Shown: one piece after another, positions 42,121 to 50,942 of the stretch | Position numbering within the stretch: position 1 is the stretch's first letter | Layout: every line of letters starts with the position of its first letter | From: DASVTU01 sp036387415 | GTDB taxonomy: Bacteria; Acidobacteriota; Blastocatellia; Pyrinomonadales; Pyrinomonadaceae | NCBI GenBank assembly: GCA_036387415.1 | Contig: DASVTU010000039.1 | Location: 868,001-932,000, forward strand | DNA length: 64,000 bases | Direction of reading: 5' to 3' | Program-made: the position numbers and the translations under genes | The notes under the pieces: model-generated | What the model saw: the letters and a program-made list of their open reading frames with translations, nothing else | Databases searched by the model: none | What the model was told of the DNA's origin: nothing

Positions 42121-43335
42121 ATGAAACGCTCCCCGATGCTCGTTATCTTCATGACGGTCTTCATCGACCTTGTCGGTTTCGGCATCGTGATTCCGGTGTT
42201 GCCGTTCTATTTGGAGAGCGAGCGATTTCGCGCCACGCCCGTCGCACTCGGACTGCTGTTTGCCTCCTACTCCGTTATGCAACTCATCTTCACGCCCGTG
42301 CTCGGCAGGCTTTCCGACAGACACGGGCGGCGTCCCGTCCTGCTTCTGAGCATCATCGGGACGGGGATAGGTTTTCTCATCATGGGCGCGGCGACGACGC
42401 TCTGGATGCTGTTCGTCGGTCGCGTCCTCGACGGCATCACGGGCGGCAACATCTCGACTGCGCAAGCCTACGTCGCCGACATCACGACGCCGGAAAACCG
42501 CGCGAAGGGCATGGGCATGTTCGGCGCAGCCTTCGGTCTAGGATTCATTTTCGGCCCCGCGCTCGGCGGGCTGTTGACACATTGGGGCATGAATGCGCCC
42601 TTCTATTTCGCCGCCGCGCTCGCCTTCTCGAATGCGACGTTGCTCTATTTCGTCTTGCCGGAGACGGTCACGCCCGACCATCCGGCGCGTGCTTTCGCCG
42701 CGCGCGGGTGGACGAACATCCGTCGCCAGTTGACGCATCGGCGGCTCGTCCTAGTGCTGTTGATATACTTCCTGTTCGTCGTCTCTTTTTCGATTATGAC
42801 GACCACCTTCGCGCTCTACACTAAATATCGCTACGGCTACGACCAGACGCACAACGGCTATCTTTTCACCTATATCGGCATCATTTCGGCGGTGATTCAG
42901 GGACTTCTCATCGGGCGACTGGTGAAGCGTCTGGGCGAAATGACGCTCGTCGTGGCGGGCGCGCTGGTGCTTACGTCGAGTTTAATACTGCTGCCGTTTA
43001 TCGGCCCCGCCAACGGCGGCTTAATCACGTTGCTCATACTGCTCGCCGCCTTCTCCGTCGGTAATTCGTTTGCCACGCCGTCGCTGACGAGTCTCGCATC
43101 GAGAAGCGTCGGGGCGGGTGAGCAGGGCGGCGTGATGGGCGTGACGCAATCCGCCGCGAGCCTGGCGCGCGTTATCGGTCCGCTCATCGGAGGGTTTCTG
43201 ATTTACAGTGCGACGCCGCCCGAATACGTCAGCGACCGTAGCCTGTTCCTCACTTTCGGAGCCGCCGCCATTATCATGTTCGTCGCGCTCCTGATGGCGC
43301 TCTACTTCGCGCGCACACAATCTGCATTTCGATGA
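42121..43335 (+). CDS. MFS drug-efflux-type transporter (TCR/Tet-like)
   Basis: 404 residues, 12 predicted membrane segments. Seen: VFIDLVGFGIVIPVLPFY (segment 1), the loop-2/3 motif GRLSDRHGRRPVLL, and GRVLDGITGGNISTAQAYVADITTPENRAKGMGMFGAAFGLGFIFGPALGG (quoted in pieces within the family pattern). Closest in plan to tetracycline/multidrug exporters. Substrate unknown. Stop overlaps the next ATG by 4 nt. Confidence 0.9.
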   Translation: MKRSPMLVIFMTVFIDLVGFGIVIPVLPFYLESERFRATPVALGLLFASYSVMQLIFTPVLGRLSDRHGRRPVLLLSIIGTGIGFLIMGAATTLWMLFVGRVLDGITGGNISTAQAYVADITTPENRAKGMGMFGAAFGLGFIFGPALGGLLTHWGMNAPFYFAAALAFSNATLLYFVLPETVTPDHPARAFAARGWTNIRRQLTHRRLVLVLLIYFLFVVSFSIMTTTFALYTKYRYGYDQTHNGYLFTYIGIISAVIQGLLIGRLVKRLGEMTLVVAGALVLTSSLILLPFIGPANGGLITLLILLAAFSVGNSFATPSLTSLASRSVGAGEQGGVMGVTQSAASLARVIGPLIGGFLIYSATPPEYVSDRSLFLTFGAAAIIMFVALLMALYFARTQSAFR

Positions 43336-44333
43336 GCCATCGCAGCAGCAAAAAGAGAAGCGTGCGGACGGTCGCGGAGTCGCTGCAAGAATACGGACGC
43401 GGCGTGGCGGGCGGGTTGATTGTGAGTCTGCCGCTGCTCTATACGATGGAGGTTTGGTGGGTCGGCTTCATCGCGCATCCGTGGCGACTGCTCGCCTACA
43501 TCGTTGCCACCTTTGTCTTGTTGCTCGGCTACAATCGTTACGCGGGCTTGCGCCGGGATGCGAGCATGACGGAGGTGGCGATTGATTCGGTTGAGGAGAT
43601 GGGCATCGGATTTCTGGTGGCGGCGTTGGCGTTGTTTCTGTTGGGACGCATCACGTCGGACATGGCGGCTAACGAAGTGGTCGGGCGCATCGTTATCGAA
43701 GCGATGACGGTCGCCATCGGCGTCTCGGTCGGCACGGCGCAACTCGGCGGCGGCGAAGACGATGAAGGTTTTGAAGGCAACGGAACGCAGGCGCGGCAAA
43801 GCGTCGAACGTCGTGCGGGCGCACAACAGGCGCGTGCAGGCAAGACGGGCGGACGCGCAGGCAAGGATGATAAAGGCGAAGACGGCGAAGCGTCGAAGAC
43901 GACGAACACGCACGACGCGGGGATGGCAGACAAGGGCGAAATCCATTTTGGCGGACAGGTGGTGATTGCTTTTTGCGGCGCGGTACTCTTTGCCGCCAAC
44001 GTCGCCCCGACCGAGGAGATTGTGATGATTGCGTCGGAAATTTCGTCATGGCGATTGTTTGCGCTGGCTTCGCTGTCGCTGCTGATGGGCGCGCTCATTC
44101 TTCATTTCAGCGAATTTACGGGCGCGGAGAATTTTGTCCCGAAGGAGAATTTCATGACAGTCGTCGTCGGGACGGTGGTGACTTACGCCCTCGCGCTTGC
44201 CGCTTCGATGTTGATACTTTTCTTCTTCGGACGTTTCGACGGCGAGGCGTTGATTACGTGTTTGGCGCAGACGGTGGTGCTCGGCGTCGCCGCCACACTG
44301 GGCGCCTCCGCCGGAAGGCTACTGCTGCAATGA
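43332..44333 (+). CDS. TIGR02587/DUF2391-family integral membrane protein
   Basis: 333 residues. Seen: hydrophobic segments (GGLIVSLPLLYTMEVWWVGF, LLAYIVATFVLLLGYNRYAG, IGFLVAALALFLLGR, VVIAFCGAVLFAANVAPTEEI, and two more at the end), the pattern MEVWWVGF and NVAPTEEIVMIA typical of the family. Between the fourth and fifth segment lies a long hydrophilic insert (residues about 137-200, Gly/Glu/Arg/Lys-rich), predicted disordered. Function unknown. Flanked by 4-nt overlaps on both sides, so one mRNA with the MFS transporter and the TIGR02588 gene. Confidence 0.85.
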   Translation: MSHRSSKKRSVRTVAESLQEYGRGVAGGLIVSLPLLYTMEVWWVGFIAHPWRLLAYIVATFVLLLGYNRYAGLRRDASMTEVAIDSVEEMGIGFLVAALALFLLGRITSDMAANEVVGRIVIEAMTVAIGVSVGTAQLGGGEDDEGFEGNGTQARQSVERRAGAQQARAGKTGGRAGKDDKGEDGEASKTTNTHDAGMADKGEIHFGGQVVIAFCGAVLFAANVAPTEEIVMIASEISSWRLFALASLSLLMGALILHFSEFTGAENFVPKENFMTVVVGTVVTYALALAASMLILFFFGRFDGEALITCLAQTVVLGVAATLGASAGRLLLQ

Positions 44334-44728
44334 GCGTGGAAGAGAAGCAAAAGATACGGAAGAACTGGTTTGAGTGGAGCGTCTTCGCGGTGGGGTTGGT
44401 GTTGGTCGTCGGCACGCTCGCCTATCTCGCCTACGACGGCGCGACGCTTGGCGATGCTCCGCCCACGGTCGAAGTTCGTCTCGGCACGCCCCGGCAAGGT
44501 TCACACAATTTCCTCGTCCCCATCACGGTCATCAATCATGGCGATAAGACCGCCGAAGGCGTCGCCATCGAAGTCACTTTGGAGGACGGAAGCCCGACGC
44601 CCGAACGTGGCGAATTGACCTTCGCATTTCTGCCACGCCAAGCCTCGCGCGAAGGTTTCGTCACTTTTCAAACCGACCCGCGCAACGCGCAACTAAAGAC
44701 ACGCGTGCTCGGCTACGAAGAACCATAA
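44330..44728 (+). CDS. TIGR02588-family membrane-anchored protein
   Basis: 132 residues from the ATG at 44330 (a frame open from 43973 overlaps the previous gene). One membrane segment (WFEWSVFAVGLVLVVGTLAYLAYDG, residues about 11-35), then a periplasmic Ig-like domain with TVEVRLGTPRQGSHNFLVPITVINHGDKTAEGV. The TIGR02587/TIGR02588 pair is commonly adjacent in bacteria; role unknown. ATGA overlap with the upstream gene. Confidence 0.83.
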   Translation: MSVEEKQKIRKNWFEWSVFAVGLVLVVGTLAYLAYDGATLGDAPPTVEVRLGTPRQGSHNFLVPITVINHGDKTAEGVAIEVTLEDGSPTPERGELTFAFLPRQASREGFVTFQTDPRNAQLKTRVLGYEEP

Positions 44729-44813
44729 AGTTTGCTCGCCTCGCCGCAGCAAGACGCCGAATGAATTGCGTCGGGCTGTCGTGCCCTTCTCTATTTGACC
44801 TATCGAATATCCG

Positions 44814-45353
44814 ATGTCTACTTACTGCGAGTTCGCCGTTTCTGACCCGTTGCACCAGCCATACCACGACTGCGAATACGGCTTTCCTCTCACCGGAGAT
44901 TCCGCCCTTTTCGAGCGGCTCGTTCTGGAAATCAATCAGGCGGGTCTTTCGTGGTCAATCATTTTGAAGAAGCGACAAGCGTTCCGCCGCGCGTATGGTG
45001 AGTTTGATGTCGATGTGGTCGCCGCTTATGGCGAAGAAGACAGGCGGCGACTCTTGGAGGATGCGGGCATCGTGCGTAACCGTCTCAAGGTCAACGCCGC
45101 CATCGAGAACGCGCGGCGCGTGGTTGAAATACGCGCGGCATACGGGTCGTTCGCCGCATGGCTCAATCACTATCATCCACTATCGAAGGATGAATGGGTG
45201 AAGTTGTTTAAGAAGACTTTTTTGTTTACGGGCGGAGAGATTGTCAACGAGTTTTTGATGAGTACGGGTTATCTGCCCGGCGCACACGTCGAGAGTTGTC
45301 CGATTTATCAGCGGGTTATCGCGTCGAATCCCCCGTGGTTGATGCGGTCTTGA
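44814..45353 (+). CDS. tag: DNA-3-methyladenine glycosylase I
   Basis: Base-excision repair enzyme removing 3-methyladenine. Seen: Cys5 and His18 near the start (CEFA..YHDCEYGFP), LFERLVLEINQAGLSWSIILKKRQAFR, the DAGIVRNRLKVNAAIENAR helix-hairpin region, and the C-terminal YLPGAHVESC, supplying the zinc ligands His and Cys. 179 residues, normal. Stands alone. Confidence 0.94.
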   Translation: MSTYCEFAVSDPLHQPYHDCEYGFPLTGDSALFERLVLEINQAGLSWSIILKKRQAFRRAYGEFDVDVVAAYGEEDRRRLLEDAGIVRNRLKVNAAIENARRVVEIRAAYGSFAAWLNHYHPLSKDEWVKLFKKTFLFTGGEIVNEFLMSTGYLPGAHVESCPIYQRVIASNPPWLMRS

Positions 45354-45395
45354 GATGTCTGTCGGATGCGTCTGTCGTGATGGTTTCTCGCAAAA

Positions 45396-45869
45396 TCACC
45401 AGATGGAAGGCAGCGATGCTTCATCGAGTTCTAACGTCGCGCCGTCCGGCAGGATGTGAATGACGCGTGCGCCCTCTGCTTTGAGACGGGGCGCGAGCAG
45501 CCCGACGCGATGGCAGTTGGCACGCGCGAGCGGCCTGTGCTTCGTGAGCGGCTGCGATTCCGAACACATCATCGCCACACGCATCTCGGCGGCGATTTCC
45601 AACAGACGCTCAATCCCGCGCGCCAACTCCGGCGGCGGCGCAACAACCTTTCCGCCGCACTCCGGCAACCACTCGTAACCAATCCGATTTTCGCGCAGCA
45701 ATGCTTCGAGCACACGACCGTTATACTGCGGCCAACGCGAACGCGCCACGCTCCGCACGTCGCACAAGAACGCAATTTCATGTTGCCGGAGAAGCCACAG
45801 GAAATGCTCGAAGGCGTGTCGGCCATGACCGATGCTGTAGACCGTGACGGCGGTGTTGACGAATGACAT
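45396..45869 (-). CDS. DUF488-family protein
   Basis: 157 residues. Seen: VYSIGHGRHAFEHFLWLLRQHEI and LCDVRSVARSRWPQYN, the DUF488 hallmark (SIGHS-like and DVRS-P-S), then YEWLPECGGK and VAMMCSESQPLTKHRPLARANCHRVG, where the C-S/AE-P-x-x-CHR is the conserved core. Function unresolved; a nucleotide- or DNA-related role has been proposed for the family. Convergent with tag. Confidence 0.88.
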   Translation of the reverse strand: MSFVNTAVTVYSIGHGRHAFEHFLWLLRQHEIAFLCDVRSVARSRWPQYNGRVLEALLRENRIGYEWLPECGGKVVAPPPELARGIERLLEIAAEMRVAMMCSESQPLTKHRPLARANCHRVGLLAPRLKAEGARVIHILPDGATLELDEASLPSIW

Positions 45870-45889
45870 TTATTTGAAGTGGGCGACGG

Positions 45890-46465
45890 CTATGGAACGA
45901 GGGCGCGGCGGGCGAGTTCTTCACGAATCGCGTCGGCGGTTGAGTCAACCAACTTTCCGCCAGTAAACATCTCTTCGTTGGTCACTTCCAGCGCGGCGAA
46001 GGACGGCGTAGCGTGCGCGTGCATCTCCTCGTCGGTGGCAAACTCCGTCTCGGCGAGGATGAGTCCGTAGAGCGCGCCGAGAAAAACGTCTACGGAGTAA
46101 GTGCGCCCTTCATGCTCGTAGGGATAACGATTCTTGCGTAGCTCGTTGCCCTCAAAGACGGAGAGCATTTCGTATTCATACTGCGAGAGATAGATGTTGG
46201 TGATGATGTTGCGCGAATAGTCGGGCGGGGCGGGCGCAAATTTCTGCGTGAGTTTCCAAGTCCATTCGCGTGTCGCGGGCACGCGTATCTTCCTCAGTCG
46301 AAGGCGCGTGCCCGTGATGTAGTTGTCGAAGATTTGCAGGTGACGGTCGGTGACGCTCAGACCCTCCGGCAATGTTCGCAGGAGAAATCGCCGCTCGCGC
46401 TCGACGCGCGCATACTTCTCCAACTTCGCGCTCACGTCCGCCGCCCTGCCGAGATATTTCGACAT
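45890..46465 (-). CDS. CYTH-domain protein
   Basis: 191 residues. Seen: KYARVERERRFLLRTLPEG, a variant of the CYTH ExExK motif (here E-R-E-R-R), TRLRLRKIRV, TWKLTQKFA and ILAETEFATDEEM, which give the acidic and basic rim of the triphosphate tunnel. Family members hydrolyse triphosphates or make cAMP. The ATG at 46465 shares one base with the stop of the aconitase gene upstream, so it is translationally linked to it. Confidence 0.83.
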   Translation of the reverse strand: MSKYLGRAADVSAKLEKYARVERERRFLLRTLPEGLSVTDRHLQIFDNYITGTRLRLRKIRVPATREWTWKLTQKFAPAPPDYSRNIITNIYLSQYEYEMLSVFEGNELRKNRYPYEHEGRTYSVDVFLGALYGLILAETEFATDEEMHAHATPSFAALEVTNEEMFTGGKLVDSTADAIREELARRALVP

Positions 46466-48468
46466 CACACCTCAACCAGTTCTTCCTCGTCGACGCGCAA
46501 GAACTCCTCCGGTTCGACGATGTGACCCGCGATGGCCGAGGCCGCGACGACGTAAGGCGAAGCGAGATAGACCTGTCCGGGGCCGCTTCTACCGGGAAAA
46601 TTGCGGTTCTGCGCGCTGATGGTGACCGTCTCGGCAGATTTCGACGCGCCCGGCCCCGCGTTGATGCACGCGCCGCAACTGGGGTCGATTAACTCCGCGC
46701 CCGCGCGCTCGAAAATTTCGATGTAGCCGCGCTCACGCGCGTACTGCTTAATCTTCTGCGAGCCGAACTGCAAGTAGAGATGGACGCCGGGCGCGACGCG
46801 TTTGCCCTGTTCGACGGCGCGTTCGAGCACGGCGGCGTACATGTCCATGTCGGCCATCTTGCCGCCCGTGCAGGAACCGCCGTAAGCGGCGTCGATGCGA
46901 ATTTCGGCCGGGAGTTCGTCGATGTTGATGCCGTTGCGCGGGTCGCCGGGCGTCGCCACCATCGGTCGAATCTCGCTCAAATCAATCTCGAACGTGGCGG
47001 CATATTCGGCGTCGGGGTCGCTCTTGAGAAATCCACGGCGAATCTCTGCGGCGTCGAGGCCGCGCGTACTGACGAGATATTCGAGCGTCACTTCGTCGGG
47101 TTCGATGATGCCGGTCGTGCCACCGGCTTCGACGGCCATGTTGGTCAGCGTGGCGCGTTCGTCAATCGACATCTCGCGCAAACCCTCGCCCGCGAACTCA
47201 AGCACCTGTCCGATGCCTTTGCCCTCCTTCATGTAATCGGTCGAGAGGATTTTGAGCATCACGTCTTTGGCCGACACGTCGGCGCGTCGCTGGCCGCGAA
47301 GGACGAAACGGACGGTTTCGGGAACTTTGATGCGAATGTCTTTGGTATACCAGGCGTTCGCCATGTCGGTCGAACCGACGCCGAAGGCGAAGCAGCCGAG
47401 CACGCCCGCCATGCATGTGTGCGAATCCGTGCCGATGACGATTTGGCCGGGCAGCGCGATGTCTTCAACGACGGCGTTGTGGCAGATGGCTTCGGAGCCG
47501 CCTTCGGGGTTTTCACCGTAGAGGCGTATGCCCTGCTCGTTGGTGAAATCGGCCTGTGTGACGGCGAGGCCGTCGGCGCGTTCGAGCAGACCCATCTGTC
47601 GATGCTTCTCCGGCATGACGCGTCCGAGAAATGTCAGGTGGTCGCGGAAGGCATAGACCGATTCCGGCTCGGTGACGCGCGCGTCTCGTCCGAGTGCCTG
47701 CGTAAACAGAGACGCGGCCATCGGCGTGACGTACTCATGCGAGAAACGCACATCGGCGACGGCGAAGAGTGCGTCGCCGGGTCGGACGGCTTCGACGCCG
47801 ACTTGTCCGGCGGTGACGAAGGCATGACGCGCGATGATTTTCTCGACGATGTTCATGGGGCGTCGCTCGGTGGCAAGCGGCGGCGGCGTGACTTCGCCCG
47901 CAAGTCGCGCCTTGTTGTAGTTGAAGAGTCCGCCGTATTCGACGATGGCGCGCGAGATGGGGTCGAGTCCGCGCGTGAATTCTTCGAGGGGAATCTCCTC
48001 GCCGTTGCGTATGCGCTCGACGAGGCCGAAGTCGGTCGAAGTCAGAAGGCCGATGTTCTGTGAGTTTTGACCGTAAATCTTCTCGATGGTGCGTGCGATG
48101 ACAAGTTCGACTCCGGCGGCACGCTCGGCGTAGGGCGCGGTTTCGCGCGACGAACCACAGCCCTTCGAGAGACCGGAGACGACGACGGAGAAGCCGCCCT
48201 GTTTCACTTCGTCTTTCTGCACGGCCTGCTCGCGCATGCCGACGTAGACGTATTGCCCAAGCGTCTCGTCGTAGTAGAAACAGACCCAACCGGGCGTTAT
48301 CTCGTCGGTCGAGATGTTGTTCATCAGTGGTCGTTCGGCGTCGAACGCGAGGTCTTGGCCGCCTTCGAGTTGCTGACGAATAAGCGCGGTCTCTTCGGTC
48401 AAAAACAGTATGCGCCCGTCAAACCGGATGCGGTCGGGGCGCTTCTCAATCTTCTCTCCGACAGTCAT
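46465..48468 (-). CDS. Aconitase-family hydro-lyase, swivel domain N-terminal
   Basis: 667 residues. Residues about 35-190 form a LeuD-like swivel domain (NNISTDEITPGWVC, VSGLSKGCGSSRETAPYAERA). Residues 215-667 are the LeuC-like [4Fe-4S] part: QIVIGTDSHTCMAGVLGCFAFGVGSTDMA, YGGSCTGGKMADMDMYAAVL and DPSCGACINAGPGASK, where Cys in GSC and SCGAC are the cluster ligands. So the order is swivel then catalytic, the reverse of AcnA and like AcnB without its HEAT domain, or like a LeuD-LeuC fusion. Substrate (citrate, isopropylmalate or homocitrate) cannot be told. No leu or citrate-cycle genes nearby; a CYTH gene follows. Confidence 0.85.
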   Translation of the reverse strand: MTVGEKIEKRPDRIRFDGRILFLTEETALIRQQLEGGQDLAFDAERPLMNNISTDEITPGWVCFYYDETLGQYVYVGMREQAVQKDEVKQGGFSVVVSGLSKGCGSSRETAPYAERAAGVELVIARTIEKIYGQNSQNIGLLTSTDFGLVERIRNGEEIPLEEFTRGLDPISRAIVEYGGLFNYNKARLAGEVTPPPLATERRPMNIVEKIIARHAFVTAGQVGVEAVRPGDALFAVADVRFSHEYVTPMAASLFTQALGRDARVTEPESVYAFRDHLTFLGRVMPEKHRQMGLLERADGLAVTQADFTNEQGIRLYGENPEGGSEAICHNAVVEDIALPGQIVIGTDSHTCMAGVLGCFAFGVGSTDMANAWYTKDIRIKVPETVRFVLRGQRRADVSAKDVMLKILSTDYMKEGKGIGQVLEFAGEGLREMSIDERATLTNMAVEAGGTTGIIEPDEVTLEYLVSTRGLDAAEIRRGFLKSDPDAEYAATFEIDLSEIRPMVATPGDPRNGINIDELPAEIRIDAAYGGSCTGGKMADMDMYAAVLERAVEQGKRVAPGVHLYLQFGSQKIKQYARERGYIEIFERAGAELIDPSCGACINAGPGASKSAETVTISAQNRNFPGRSGPGQVYLASPYVVAASAIAGHIVEPEEFLRVDEEELVEV

Positions 48469-48601
48469 GTGAACTCCTTGAATAGTGCGTTAATTGGATG
48501 ATGTTTGAAAACGTAATTATAACTGGAAGCGACGAAAAAGTCGCTCGACGGCACGCCGCTTACCCGTCTTGAACCTTCCACTGACACGCGAACGCCAAAG
48601 A

Positions 48602-48640
48602 AAAAATCGTGAGGACGAATATTTCATCCTCACGATTTTT
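48602..48640 (-). terminator. Intrinsic bidirectional-type terminator after the Pro/Ala-rich gene
   Basis: Perfect 14-bp stem AAAAATCGTGAGGA (48602-48615) with TCCTCACGATTTTT (48627-48640) and an 11-nt loop; A- and T-runs on both sides. It ends the minus-strand gene at 48666. Confidence 0.8.
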
Positions 48641-48665
48641 AGATGCATATTCCGCACACGACGTG

Positions 48666-49760
48666 CTATTTGCCCGCGCGTGCTTTGGCCTCTTCGACCA
48701 CGCGCCTGAGACGTGCGATTTTCTCTTCGTGCGTCTCGCCGGGCGGCGGCGCGAGATGTGCGGGTGGCGGCGGAATGCCTTTGCCGCCAGCAGTTGAAGC
48801 AGCGCGCGGCGGCGCGGCCACTGGTGGCGCGGCTGCTTGAGACGTTGCGGCGGCGGCGGGTGCGTCGGAAGTCGCTTCGGCGAGGGTGTCGGGAGCGAGG
48901 TCTTCGGGTGTTTCCGCTCCGGCGTTGGGCGAAGCGGTGGCTGCTGCCGGACTGAGCGGCGCGGCGGAGGCTGCGCCCGTGGCGGCCTGCGCTTCGGCGG
49001 CGGGACGATGCGCGTCAGCCGATGCGGACGAATCTGTGCCAGAGGTCGTGTTGGCGGCGGGGGCGGTGCGCGGCGGCGCGGACGCGGCGGCGGCAGCGAT
49101 TGACGGCGGCACTTCCTTGCCAGCCTTCGCCTTTGCCTCCGCGACGATGCGTGCCAGACGCGCCCTTTTCTCTTCCGGCGTCTCGTTCGGCGGCGGCGCG
49201 AGATGCGCGGGCGGCGGCGGGATGCCCCGCCCGCCCGTGGAAGCGGCGCGCGGCGCACCTGCGGCGGGCTTGGGCGCGACGGGTTTTGCAGCGGCGGCGG
49301 GCTTGGCGGCTCCTCCTGCGGCGGGCGCGGCTTTGGGCGTCGCTCCGGCGGCGGCAGGGGCGTGCGATGCGGCTTCAGCGACCGGAATCCACGCGCCCGT
49401 CGGCGACTTCTTAAACGCCGGAAGCGTGCCGCCCGCCGCTTCGAGTAAGGCGGTCAGTTCCTTTTCGACGAAGCGTGATTGCTTCTGCGGGTCGCGGACG
49501 TGGCCGAGCGGCGGCCCCATGTAGAGCGTGCCGCACGACTGGCATTTGAACAACACATCGTCGCCGCGCAAATGCACTTCCGCAGGTTCGCCCGCCGTGC
49601 GCGTCTGCTTGATGTGGCCGTTGCAGAGTTTGCCCTTCTCGTTCTTCTGGTTGCAGACGGTCTGCGCGTTGGTAATCTTTTTGGGAACGCTCGCCTGCGC
49701 TCCTTGCTCGGCGGCGGCGACCGTCTCAGGACGAGCGGCGTTGGAGGCATCGGTTGACAT
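48666..49760 (-). CDS. Pro/Ala-rich protein with N-terminal zinc-binding domain and duplicated module
   Basis: 364 residues, function unknown. N-terminus: Cys36, Cys46, Cys73 and Cys76 (VCNQKNEKGKLC, FKCQSCGTLYMG) form a zinc-ribbon-like pair. After residue 130 the sequence is Ala/Pro-rich with two copies of a module of about 42 residues: GIPPPPAHLAPPP, then ETPEEKRARLARIVAEAK (or ETHEEKIARLRRVVEEAK), then KAGK; the second ends the protein. The module pairs a polyproline linker with a charged helix. No partner gene identified. The Ala-rich codons make the region very GC-rich. Confidence 0.65.
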   Translation of the reverse strand: MSTDASNAARPETVAAAEQGAQASVPKKITNAQTVCNQKNEKGKLCNGHIKQTRTAGEPAEVHLRGDDVLFKCQSCGTLYMGPPLGHVRDPQKQSRFVEKELTALLEAAGGTLPAFKKSPTGAWIPVAEAASHAPAAAGATPKAAPAAGGAAKPAAAAKPVAPKPAAGAPRAASTGGRGIPPPPAHLAPPPNETPEEKRARLARIVAEAKAKAGKEVPPSIAAAAASAPPRTAPAANTTSGTDSSASADAHRPAAEAQAATGAASAAPLSPAAATASPNAGAETPEDLAPDTLAEATSDAPAAAATSQAAAPPVAAPPRAASTAGGKGIPPPPAHLAPPPGETHEEKIARLRRVVEEAKARAGK

Positions 49761-49943
49761 ACTGCCAGCTTTTATCCCTTCATTCTCGCGCGTTTGGCAC
49801 GCCGAACCAGTGCGCGTCCGGCGTCTCGGAGTTGGACGTAAAACTTGCCTGCATCTTACGGAGAAAACTCCGAAAGCGTCAACTAAAAGCAGAGGCTAGT
49901 AGTATCCTAATTTGTGTGGCCGTGTAAAATCCGGTCTCGTCGC

Positions 49944-50324
49944 TCAGAGAGAGTTCGGCGGTGTAGGTGACGCGGTGGCAGAGTCGATGGGTTCAACCCG
50001 CTCTATAGCGAGATACAGAGGACCAGCGCCGAATATTTCGACCATCCACGACCCGAAGCCGCGCTTGTTCCATATTCTGTAATGCACCTCCTCTCCCGCC
50101 TTCACGTCGAACTCCACAGTCTTAGAGTGAAAGGTATTATCCACACGCAGGCGGTGATGACCCGGCTCGACTTCAACAACTATTGCTTTCCCACTTTTAA
50201 GAAGCGTTAAATCCTCATCGTCGAGCCTCAGCTTTATGCCTCTCGCCGTGTAGTCGCCTTCGTCCTTATGGGTCACCCTGAGCTGAGTTGTCAGCACATC
50301 GCCGCTTTTTGCTTCTTCGCTCAT
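49944..50324 (-). CDS. Small hypothetical protein, DUF2846-like
   Basis: 126 residues from the ATG at 50324; a TTG at 50348 is possible but lacks support. All-beta-looking: LTTQLRVTHKDEGDYTARGIKLRLDDEDLTLL, KAIVVEVEPGHHRLRVDN, AGEEVHYRIWNKRGF. The PGHHRLRV and AGEEVHYRI pattern resembles DUF2846/PEGA-type domains seen in lipoproteins, but no lipobox or signal peptide is present. Function unknown. An A+T-richer base use than its neighbours. Confidence 0.6.
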   Translation of the reverse strand: MSEEAKSGDVLTTQLRVTHKDEGDYTARGIKLRLDDEDLTLLKSGKAIVVEVEPGHHRLRVDNTFHSKTVEFDVKAGEEVHYRIWNKRGFGSWMVEIFGAGPLYLAIERVEPIDSATASPTPPNSL

Positions 50325-50395
50325 AATTTCTCTTAATTTTACTTCCAACGAAGAAGTGCTTCAACTCCCACACATGATTAGTAATTCCTGTCGCG

Positions 50396-50418
50396 AGCCT
50401 CTAGCCTCCGGCCTCTGT
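50396..50418. repeat. Single period-7 arm (CCTCTRG family) upstream of the Nudix gene
   Basis: GAGCCTCTAGCCTCCGGCCTC-type words in 7-nt steps with no partner arm beside it. It instead pairs well with the left arm at 50943 on the far side of the Nudix gene (AACAGAGGCCGGAG). Confidence 0.6.
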
Positions 50419-50437
50419 TGTTGTATGCTAGGGAGAC

Positions 50438-50914
50438 ATGTTGCGTGAATTGTTGGGAACGGTGTGGCGCGGGGCACCGAAGTTTGTGCGTCGTTGGGGC
50501 GTGTGGCTGGCGGAGCCGCGTTTTACTGTGACGGCGGGCGGCGTCGTGCTCGACGAGCGCGGGCGTCTGCTCTTGCTCAATCACGTCTTTCGCAAAGGGA
50601 GCGGGTGGGGCATTCCGGGTGGTTTTATCAATCACGGCGAAGACCCCGAAGAGGCTCTGCGGCGCGAACTGCGCGAGGAAGCGGGCATGGAACTCGACGA
50701 TGTGCGGATTGCTTTTGCGCGCACGCATCAGAGGCCGCGACAGGTTGAAATCATTTTCCGTTGCCGCGCACGCGCCGCGTCGGCGCAGGCGCAGAGTCTG
50801 GAAATCAACAGCGCGGCGTGGTTTGCGCTCGACGCCCTGCCGCCCGAACTTTCGCACGACCAGCGCGGCCTTATCAAACGCGCTCTCAACGATGACGCAC
50901 CGGAGGCCGAATAG
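50438..50914 (+). CDS. Nudix hydrolase
   Basis: 158 residues. Full Nudix box GGFINHGEDPEEALRRELREEAGM (matching G-x5-E-x7-R-E-x2-E-E-x-G). Preceded by WGVWLAEPRFTVTAGGVVLDERGRLLLLNHVF and followed by FRCRARAASAQAQSLEI. Hydrolyses a nucleoside diphosphate linked to another group; substrate unknown. AGGGAGAC precedes the ATG. Confidence 0.9.
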   Translation: MLRELLGTVWRGAPKFVRRWGVWLAEPRFTVTAGGVVLDERGRLLLLNHVFRKGSGWGIPGGFINHGEDPEEALRRELREEAGMELDDVRIAFARTHQRPRQVEIIFRCRARAASAQAQSLEINSAAWFALDALPPELSHDQRGLIKRALNDDAPEAE

Positions 50915-50942
50915 TGGTATGCTGTCGTCAAAATTCGTAAAA

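Noticed and set aside
46780..48063. Plus-strand frame of 427 codons opposite the aconitase-family gene
   Set aside because: Gly/Asp/Phe/Ala-biased shadow; the real gene has cluster-binding motifs on the other strand.
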